A stretch of 6,250 bases of DNA from Gammaproteobacteria bacterium UBA3532 (GTDB lineage Bacteria > Pseudomonadota > Gammaproteobacteria > Enterobacterales > UBA3532), in NCBI GenBank assembly GCA_002376965.1, contig DFOV01000022.1, positions 1-6,250 on the forward strand. Reading direction: 5' to 3'. Below are positions 1 through 4,948 of the stretch, one piece after another. The notes below the pieces were generated by a model, which worked only from the letters and a program-made list of their open reading frames with translations, was not told the origin of the DNA and ran no database searches. Both the position numbers and the translations under genes were made by a program. Numbering within the stretch: position 1 is the first letter of the stretch; each line of letters starts with the position of its first letter.

Positions 1-258
1 GGTGATGCAGCCAAAGGATGGACCGATCATGGCCCATTCGATGCCATTGCGATTAGCGGCGCCGTCAATAATGTACCAGACTGCCTGTTTGATGCTTTAA
101 AAGAAAACGGCCGTTTATTTGCCATCGAAGGCGACCCCACTCTTATGACCGCCAGTCTTTATCAGAAACAAGGCGACAATATAACGAAGCGCTCCTTGTT
201 TGAAACCCGCCGTAAATATCTTGTTGGTGCCGAGCAGCCAGCCACTTTTAATTTTTAG
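1..258 (+). CDS. Protein-L-isoaspartate O-methyltransferase family protein, C-terminal part (5' end outside window)
   Basis: The first 85 codons are open in frame 1 and end at TAG 256-258. The fragment reads as the C-terminal half of a class I SAM-dependent methyltransferase of the Pcm type: FDAIAISGAVNNVP matches the strand and loop after the SAM-binding core (usually D-A-I-x-x-x-G with a following proline), GRLFAIEGD matches the next strand (usually GGRLVxxxG), and SLFETRR...PATFNF matches the usual LFET...QPxxFxF ending. Pcm enzymes methylate isoaspartyl residues in damaged proteins, but the divergent Pcm-like proteins found near tolC in gammaproteobacteria (recalled, not checked) often lack demonstrated activity. 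The SAM motif and the active-site serine region lie outside the window, so activity cannot be judged. It converges on ald, with 26 bp between the two stop codons. Confidence 0.75.
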   Translation, partial: GDAAKGWTDHGPFDAIAISGAVNNVPDCLFDALKENGRLFAIEGDPTLMTASLYQKQGDNITKRSLFETRRKYLVGAEQPATFNF

Positions 259-259
259 C

Positions 260-285
260 AAAAATAGCGGCCCCTAAGGGCTGTT
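260..285. terminator. Candidate hairpin terminator between convergent genes
   Basis: Between two convergent stop codons, a GCCC/GGGC core (270-273 with 278-281) closes a four-base loop. Read as + strand RNA the stem extends to about 8 bp with G-U pairs (266-273 with 278-285), but no U-run follows. Read as - strand RNA, the ald direction, the stem is only the 4-bp core plus interrupted pairs, but a five-U run (260-264 on the + strand as A) follows. Each direction therefore has one of the two hallmarks. It probably helps end one or both transcripts, but it is not a textbook terminator. Confidence 0.4.
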
Positions 286-1358
286 CATGTAGAGCGCAAC
301 GCCGGATGAATGACCTGGCCATTGGCCAGGTTCAGGCTGTTAGCAAATCCGCTAGACTGTTTGATAATGCTGTCTTTGCCATGTTGGGCCAAAGCACTTA
401 CATACGGTGCCAAGATGCGACTGAGTACAACGGATGCGGACTGTGGTACTGCTCCGGGAATATTGGTCACACAATAGTGGACAACCCCGCCCACTTCGTA
501 AGTTGGATCTTGGTGGCTAGTCGGGCGTGAACTCTCGGCACATCCGCCTTGGTCAATCGCCACATCCACTAATACACTACCCTTTGGCATATGTTTTAAC
601 ATATCCAGCGAGATCACCTTAGGAGCCGCCGCTCCTGGTATCAGCACCGCCCCGATAACCAAGTGGCTTTGTTCCAGTTGCCGAAGCAATGCCTGGGGCG
701 AAGACAAAACAAGATTTAAGCTACTCCCAAACTGTTGTTCTAACTGCGTTAACACTACTGGATTGCGGTCAATTATTGTTACTTCAGCACCTATACCTAA
801 TGCAACACGCGCCGCGGCACTACCGACAACGCCGCCACCGACAATGGTTATCCGAGTATGCTCAACTCCTGTTACCGCAGCGGTTAACACACCGGCTCCG
901 CCAGCAAACTTCTGTAAATGGTAACTTCCATTCAGCACCGCAAGCTTACCAGCGATTTGCGACATAGGCATCAGCAGTGGCAACCTGCCCGAATCATCTG
1001 TCAACGTTTCGAAAGCAAAGGCATAGCACTTTCGCGCCAACAGCTCCTTCATCAATGTATGACAAGCCGCCAAATGCAGGTAGCAAAAAAGGGTGTGTTC
1101 TGGGCGAACAAAGCTAACCTCATCCGGCTGAGGCTCTTTCACCTTAACAATCAGCTCGCCATCTTGCCACAACGCCTGCTGCGATACGATCTTGGCTCCA
1201 ACACCAAGATAATCATCATCGCAAAAGCCAGCACCATCGCCCGCCCCCGATTCAACCAACACGTCCAAGCCTTGCTCGACCAAATCAGCAACAGTTTCGG
1301 GAACCAGCGCCACACGATATTCATGGCACTTTCGCTCTTTGGGTATACCAATACGCAT
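285..1358 (-). CDS. ald: Alanine dehydrogenase
   Basis: The 357-residue product is an NAD-dependent L-alanine dehydrogenase of the AlaDH/PNT family, which interconverts L-alanine with pyruvate and ammonium in the cytoplasm. Visible hallmarks are the N-terminal MRIGIPKERK and Arg15, VKVKEP with Lys74, YLHLAA with His95, the nucleotide-binding IVGGGVVGSAAA loop (172-183), IGAVLIPGAAAPK (235-247) and VDVAIDQGG with Asp269. These match the substrate-binding Lys and catalytic His and Asp of the family, shifted by one residue. The start is firm: GGAGGT (1364-1369) lies 5 bases upstream of the ATG. Two things are unusual. It is about 14 residues shorter than the usual ~371, lacking the last helix, and the normally conserved LGGVPG before the nucleotide-binding domain reads TAAVTG (159-164). 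No Lrp-type regulator, a common neighbour of ald, is in the window. It lies 81 bp downstream of the M23 gene on the same strand, so co-transcription is possible. Confidence 0.93.
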   Translation of the reverse strand: MRIGIPKERKCHEYRVALVPETVADLVEQGLDVLVESGAGDGAGFCDDDYLGVGAKIVSQQALWQDGELIVKVKEPQPDEVSFVRPEHTLFCYLHLAACHTLMKELLARKCYAFAFETLTDDSGRLPLLMPMSQIAGKLAVLNGSYHLQKFAGGAGVLTAAVTGVEHTRITIVGGGVVGSAAARVALGIGAEVTIIDRNPVVLTQLEQQFGSSLNLVLSSPQALLRQLEQSHLVIGAVLIPGAAAPKVISLDMLKHMPKGSVLVDVAIDQGGCAESSRPTSHQDPTYEVGGVVHYCVTNIPGAVPQSASVVLSRILAPYVSALAQHGKDSIIKQSSGFANSLNLANGQVIHPALRST

Positions 1359-1439
1359 TCAACACCTCCAACCTAATACCAATCCCCGAGGACCCAAGCC
1401 CTTAGCTAAAATTCGAGTCTGTATATACTCAACTATAGC

Positions 1440-2273
1440 TTATTTTTCTGCCTGCTCTGGCATTGGCCCCATGATGAGTGCCGGATCAAGTCGCTGGTTA
1501 AACCAATTCATACGCCAGTCTAGATGTGGCCCAGTTGAGCGCCCCTTTGAGCCAACCTCAGCAATGGGATCGCCAGTTTTAATAACATCACCATCCTTAA
1601 CCAACACTTTACTGAGGTGAATAAAAGTCGAGGAAAGGCCATGACCATGATCTAGTATTACCGTACCACCTGAGTAGTACATGTCATCATGAGCCAGGGT
1701 AATGATTCCTGGTGCTGGAGCCGTTACCAGCGTACCAACCGGGGCGGCAATATCTAAACCATAGTGTGGGCGTTTTGGCTGTCCATTCAGCACCCGCTGA
1801 CTGCCATATACGCCGGTGATAGGCCCTAGCAGCGGCCACTCAAAAGTAGATAGAAAGTCCGTTCTTTGATCATTTGTTTTACGAGCAGCCTTCACCAATG
1901 CTGTTTCCTGACGAATACGTTTTAACACCGACTCAGGAGGTGAAACATGCTTTGAGGGAAGGCCATCAATATGTTGAATATTGTATTCACGGGGAGCAAC
2001 CTCCACAGCTTTTGTTTCAACCAACTGACCATTGCGCTCGATCTTCAGCGTTTGTTTCTTAGCGTGATCCCGCCCAAAACCGAAAACGAACCGCCCCTCT
2101 TGACTGACTCGCACTTTTTTATCACCTACCCAAACCACATCGCCGGGAGTCGTTTTTCCAATCACCATCCCTCCCTGCTGGAACACCCCATTCAACTCGA
2201 CGCCAGCGAATGCCTCACAGAAAATTAACATGCCGAAGAGGCTTAGCATAATAGCTGCAACTTTTTTGATCAT
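1440..2273 (-). CDS. Secreted M23 (LytM-type) peptidase-like protein
   Basis: The product is a 277-residue exported protein. A signal peptide (KK, a hydrophobic core, then AFA before G24) predicts cleavage after residue 23 and a periplasmic location. Residues about 24-100 look beta-rich, followed by a helical linker (about 110-140) and an M23 domain (about 145-265). Domain motifs are HYGLD (His170 and Asp174, zinc ligands), DHGHGLSSTFIHLS (catalytic-type His219) and TGPHLDW (His250). M23 enzymes cut peptide crosslinks in peptidoglycan. The usual H-x-H is H-L-D here, so one expected zinc ligand is Asp252. The protein may use Asp as a ligand, or be an inactive activator like EnvC or NlpD. The ATG at 2273 was chosen over a longer frame open back to 2729 because it begins the signal peptide, has AGGA at 2280-2283, and avoids overlap with the divergent protease gene. 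Confidence 0.88.
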   Translation of the reverse strand: MIKKVAAIMLSLFGMLIFCEAFAGVELNGVFQQGGMVIGKTTPGDVVWVGDKKVRVSQEGRFVFGFGRDHAKKQTLKIERNGQLVETKAVEVAPREYNIQHIDGLPSKHVSPPESVLKRIRQETALVKAARKTNDQRTDFLSTFEWPLLGPITGVYGSQRVLNGQPKRPHYGLDIAAPVGTLVTAPAPGIITLAHDDMYYSGGTVILDHGHGLSSTFIHLSKVLVKDGDVIKTGDPIAEVGSKGRSTGPHLDWRMNWFNQRLDPALIMGPMPEQAEK

Positions 2274-2279
2274 ATCTCG

Positions 2280-2283
2280 TCCT
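2280..2283 (-). promoter_or_regulatory. Ribosome binding site deciding the M23 peptidase start
   Basis: AGGA on the - strand, six bases before the ATG at 2271-2273. It selects the signal-peptide start over upstream in-frame codons that would run into the divergent protease gene. Confidence 0.65.
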
Positions 2284-2322
2284 ATACCGTTAACAATGAT
2301 ACCCTTTCCACAATCGTTTTGA

Positions 2323-2358
2323 GCGAATACATCAACCCACTTACGCGAATACATTAAC
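2323..2358. repeat. 14-bp direct repeat in the divergent intergenic region
   Basis: GCGAATACATCAAC (2323-2336) recurs as GCGAATACATTAAC (2345-2358) with one mismatch and a 22-bp start-to-start distance, about two helical turns. The pair lies between the M23 gene and the aspartic protease gene and ends one base before the protease start codon. Such spacing suits two protein subunits binding the same face of DNA, so it is a candidate operator. Convincing -35/-10 pairs were not found on either strand in this 86-bp gap. Confidence 0.55.
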
Positions 2359-2359
2359 G

Positions 2360-3367
2360 TTGATCCGACTTTTACCATATCTATTAGTTCCCTGTGCCTT
2401 TTATCTGGGTTGGCAATTTGGCCAGCAACAGCCGCCGCCCGCCAACGCGTCACCAATCCAAGCCGCGCCTCAACAGGAGCAGGTTGCGCAAGCATCAAAC
2501 AGCGCGCCAACTCAAGCAGCCACCCTATCATTGGTCGATATGTTTGAACATGCCTACCAGCATAAAAACTACAGGCAAGCATTGCAGCTGGCGAATATTC
2601 TGCCAGCAAACACGCTTGAACAAGTACCGTGGCGCTGGTGGTATATCGAAAGCTTATATCAAACCGGTGACATCGCTGCGGCTTTTCGTTACTTGCTACA
2701 ATTTGCAGCGCCTCTGTCCGGGCAACCACAAAAAGCTATCGCCGATGCTGTAATTTCGAGCTATTTACAAACACTCAGCTCATACGATCAAATAGACGCC
2801 TATCAGCAATTGCTCGACTGGATTCCAGAGCACGTTCCTTATTCACTGGCTTTAGCCAATGTCTATATTCAACTGGAACAACCAGAGCGCGCAGAACAAA
2901 TCCTGCTATACCTCGGTGATGCGGCCGAGTATCAATCACAAATCACTGCATTGTGGCATCAAATTGATCCTCCTGCTGGTGAACACAGTATAGATGTAGT
3001 AAAAGTGGGCAATCAGTTTGCGGTGGATGTGATGATAGATGGCGACGAACCCGCACGCTTGTTGATAGACACCGGCGCCTCCATGACCGCTCTGGCCCAA
3101 GACAGGTTTTCTTACCTGTTGAACAGGTATCACCACGACACCATTCGTATGCGAACGGCCAATGGCGTCGTTACTACCCCCAGGCTGGTGCTCAATCAAT
3201 TGTTTATCAATGATATACTGTTTGAGCAATTGGCCGTCGCGCTTATCCCTATGCCTTCTGGTAAAGGCATTGATGGCTTGCTGGGCATGGATATTCTTGG
3301 CCAGCTGAACTACCAGTTTTCAGAAGATAAAAAGCACTTGCAACTATCGCGAAAAAAAACACCATGA
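2360..3367 (+). CDS. Membrane-anchored retropepsin-like aspartic protease with helical repeat region
   Basis: The 335-residue product starts with a hydrophobic stretch (about 4-19) that lacks a proper lipobox (LVPC has Pro before Cys), so it is probably an inner-membrane signal anchor facing the periplasm. A Pro/Gln/Ala-rich linker (about 21-55) follows, then an all-helical, TPR/SEL1-like region (about 58-205), then a single retropepsin domain (about 212-332). The protease domain shows LLIDTGAS (catalytic Asp237), a flap-like TANG (267-270) and GLLGMD (306-311), matching the bacterial clan AA family in which the domain dimerises to form one active site. The substrate is unknown. The start is TTG with no clear Shine-Dalgarno sequence. 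It is the only common start codon after the in-frame stop TGA at 2297-2299, and it includes the anchor. Its stop overlaps the tolC ATG, so the two should be co-translated. Confidence 0.85.
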   Translation: MIRLLPYLLVPCAFYLGWQFGQQQPPPANASPIQAAPQQEQVAQASNSAPTQAATLSLVDMFEHAYQHKNYRQALQLANILPANTLEQVPWRWWYIESLYQTGDIAAAFRYLLQFAAPLSGQPQKAIADAVISSYLQTLSSYDQIDAYQQLLDWIPEHVPYSLALANVYIQLEQPERAEQILLYLGDAAEYQSQITALWHQIDPPAGEHSIDVVKVGNQFAVDVMIDGDEPARLLIDTGASMTALAQDRFSYLLNRYHHDTIRMRTANGVVTTPRLVLNQLFINDILFEQLAVALIPMPSGKGIDGLLGMDILGQLNYQFSEDKKHLQLSRKKTP

Positions 3368-4662
3368 AAATTCTTTTTGTTAGCGCAGTCCTGGCTTCTT
3401 TGAGCCTAACCAGCCTTTCAAGTCATGGCTCACTGCTGCAACAGGTCGACTTAGCCAAATCCAACGATCCGGTTTACCTCCAGTCGCTAACTACCTATAA
3501 GCGTCAGCAACAGCTTAAACCCATCGCTCGTAGTCAGCTATTCCCCCAAGCCGACTTGAATGCAAACTATACCAGCAGCGACAGCGAAGCGGATGACTGG
3601 TCGGACTCAACGGACAACCTTCATTATGATGTATCTGTGACACAAGCCGTATATGACCAGTCCGTGTTTGCCGCCAACAAACTGGCTAGTCAACAACTTG
3701 ATGCCGCCAGCCTGTCGTTACAATCAGCCGAACAGCAGCTCATTATGCGCGTTGCAACCGCTTACTTTGCCGTGCTTGATGCCCAGGCTCAACAGCGCTT
3801 TGCCGATGCCGAAGTTCAGGCATTAGAAAAGCAGCTTGAACAAACCGAGTTGAAATTTAGTCAGCAGGATACGACCATCACCGATCTTCTCGAAGCCCAA
3901 GCTGGCGTCGATCAAGCCAAGGCACAACACATACTGGCAACAACTCAATTAGCCATTGCCGAGGCTCAGTTAAAAGAAATTACCCAAACAGAGGTAGCAA
4001 CAACCTCAGCCGCATATCCATCACAGCAGGCACTGCTGCAGTTGGATGCCGGTACACTAGAACACTGGCTGGATGCCGCAAAGCGAAATAATCCGGCACT
4101 GGCACTGGCATTGAATGGCGAAGCCCAGGCCAAGAGTCAGCTGGCAATCACTAAATCCGCCCACCTGCCTACAGTGAACCTGGTTGCCAGGCACAGTGCT
4201 GACGAGCAACAAGGCTCTTTGGAGAATTATCAACAAAACAGCATCTCACTGCAGCTCAAACTGCCACTGTTCAAGGGCGGACTAACCTCGGCGCAAGTCG
4301 CGCAGTCCCGCCACGATCTAAACAATGCCGCCCTTGGCACGGAGCAGATCCTCCGCCAATTGGATCGCGAAGTTCAAACGGCTTATCTCAATGTAAAGTC
4401 CCACCAAAATCGTGTGAAAGCATTAGAACTGGCCGAAAAATCGAGCACCAAAGCGCTGGATGCTACCGAGCAGAGCTTTGTTATTGGCACGCGCAACCGC
4501 ATCGATGTGCTAAACGCAACACGCAACCTGTATCTGGCCAAACGCAACTTGGCCAGCGCTCAATTCGACTTGATTCTATCTTGGCTGTCGCTGCAACATG
4601 GTGCTGGTCAGCTAGATAGAAAAGTCGTAGAACAGGTCTCGCAGTGGCTGGTGGCTAACTAA
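3364..4662 (+). CDS. tolC: TolC-family outer membrane efflux/type I secretion channel
   Basis: The 432-residue product is an outer-membrane factor: a trimer forming a beta-barrel and a long periplasmic helical tunnel that serves type I secretion or RND/MFS drug efflux. A signal peptide (about 1-22) leads into LLQQVDLAKSNDP, the usual first helix. The two homologous halves are visible: strand LHYDVSVTQAVYD (86-98) with helices to about 205, and strand NSISLQLKLPLFKGG (292-306) with helices to about 410. The second half holds SFVIGTRNRIDVLNATRNLY (371-390), the family hallmark (usually VGTRT-x-x-DVLNA). The first-half counterpart TTITDLLEAQAGVDQAK is also clear. The ATG overlaps the upstream stop (ATGA 3364-3367), and no Shine-Dalgarno sequence is seen, so translation is probably coupled to the protease. 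No partner membrane-fusion or transporter gene is in the window. Whether it is the main housekeeping TolC or a paralogue cannot be decided. Confidence 0.9.
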   Translation: MKILFVSAVLASLSLTSLSSHGSLLQQVDLAKSNDPVYLQSLTTYKRQQQLKPIARSQLFPQADLNANYTSSDSEADDWSDSTDNLHYDVSVTQAVYDQSVFAANKLASQQLDAASLSLQSAEQQLIMRVATAYFAVLDAQAQQRFADAEVQALEKQLEQTELKFSQQDTTITDLLEAQAGVDQAKAQHILATTQLAIAEAQLKEITQTEVATTSAAYPSQQALLQLDAGTLEHWLDAAKRNNPALALALNGEAQAKSQLAITKSAHLPTVNLVARHSADEQQGSLENYQQNSISLQLKLPLFKGGLTSAQVAQSRHDLNNAALGTEQILRQLDREVQTAYLNVKSHQNRVKALELAEKSSTKALDATEQSFVIGTRNRIDVLNATRNLYLAKRNLASAQFDLILSWLSLQHGAGQLDRKVVEQVSQWLVAN

Positions 4663-4675
4663 TCCCAAGGCAAGT

Positions 4676-4707
4676 ATTGGCACTAAATAGTTAATCACAG
4701 TGCCAAT
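4676..4707. repeat. 9-bp inverted repeat (hairpin) after tolC
   Basis: ATTGGCACT (4676-4684) pairs perfectly with AGTGCCAAT (4699-4707) around a 14-base loop, starting 14 bp after the tolC stop codon. No U-run follows, so it is not a classical intrinsic terminator, but it could protect or define the tolC mRNA 3' end. Its right arm overlaps the left arm of the larger palindromic element, so the two structures compete. Confidence 0.6.
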
Positions 4708-4832
4708 TAGAGCCGAGTGGAGGGATGTTTCTGGAGCAAATATTTGCCGCATGGATGCGGCAGCTAAGCCATCAGGGATGATTTCACTGCGTTTTGCGCA
4801 AGAAATTTCCCGCCACTCGGCTCTAATTGGCA
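4701..4832. repeat. 132-bp palindromic, MITE-like element
   Basis: A perfect 20-bp inverted repeat (4701-4720 with 4813-4832; outer end TGCCAATTAG) continues inward for another 20 bp with 15 matches (4721-4740 with 4793-4812), giving 40-bp arms with 35 matches. The 52-base centre holds a second perfect palindrome, TGCCGCAT-GG-ATGCGGCA (4745-4762). It has no coding capacity for a transposase. No clear target-site duplication flanks it (left ...CACAG, right GAAAC...). It sits wholly between tolC and the serA promoter. The architecture fits a non-autonomous dispersed repeat of the kind common in gammaproteobacterial intergenic regions. A large RNA hairpin at the tolC mRNA end would be the effect if transcribed. 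A one-off structured 3' region cannot be excluded. Confidence 0.7.
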
Positions 4833-4863
4833 GAAACGATCCATGATCTTTCCCAGCCATTAA

Positions 4864-4919
4864 ACTCTTTGATTCAACGCAAGTGAAAGAGTATTATTTC
4901 AATCCCGATTTCTTTCACT
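4864..4919. promoter_or_regulatory. Candidate operator: overlapping inverted repeats over the serA promoter
   Basis: Three related half-sites cover the promoter. ACTCTTT (4864-4870) is inverted relative to AAAGAGT (4886-4892), flanking the -35 and spacer. AGTGAAAGA (4882-4890) is inverted relative to TCTTTCACT (4911-4919), flanking the -10 and the predicted start site. The middle site is shared. The layout suggests a repressor or activator binding the promoter. The regulator is not identified. Confidence 0.4.
4869..4897 (+). promoter_or_regulatory. Sigma-70-type promoter for serA
   Basis: TTGATT (4869-4874) and TATTAT (4892-4897) are separated by exactly 17 bp, a near-consensus -35/-10 pair. 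The predicted transcription start is about 4903-4905, giving a leader of about 45 bases to the ATG at 4949. This also rules out the in-frame GTG at 4883, which lies inside the promoter spacer. It places serA under its own promoter rather than dependent on tolC. Confidence 0.72.
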
Positions 4920-4948
4920 CTTCTACCGATACAGGCAACAGATTTCCT

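Noticed and set aside
306..1376. Open frames on the + strand across ald
   Set aside because: They are antisense shadows of a well-supported ald gene and show no known motifs or ribosome binding sites.
1419..1434. LexA-like box (CTGTATATAC...) upstream of ald
   Set aside because: Only one half-site matches. The required ACAG at the other end reads AACT.
2274..2729. N-terminal extension of the M23 frame by 152 codons
   Set aside because: It runs over the divergent protease gene and would bury a clear signal peptide. A ribosome binding site supports the ATG at 2273.
3102..3128. Interlocking palindrome with ACAGGT/ACCTGT arms, reminiscent of a lux box
   Set aside because: ACCTGTT-G-AACAGGT is a perfect palindrome, but it is 15 bp instead of the 20 bp of lux boxes and lies inside the protease domain coding sequence, so coincidence is more likely.
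3251..3270. Hairpin ATGCCTT/AAGGCAT
   Set aside because: A 7-bp stem within the protease coding sequence, with no U-run or other sign of a regulatory role.
4701..4832. Integron attC site
   Set aside because: The size and palindromic form fit, but the GTTRRRY/RYYYAAC core sites are absent at the ends, and neighbouring genes are housekeeping rather than cassettes.
4612..4860. 82-codon open frame on the - strand across the tolC-serA gap
   Set aside because: It overlaps the 3' end of tolC and reads straight through the palindromic element. Its frame is explained by the repeat, and its product shows no recognisable domain.
4883..4948. GTG start giving SerA 22 extra N-terminal residues
   Set aside because: The GTG lies within the predicted promoter spacer, and the extra residues have no counterpart in E. 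coli or Pseudomonas SerA, which align exactly from 4949.
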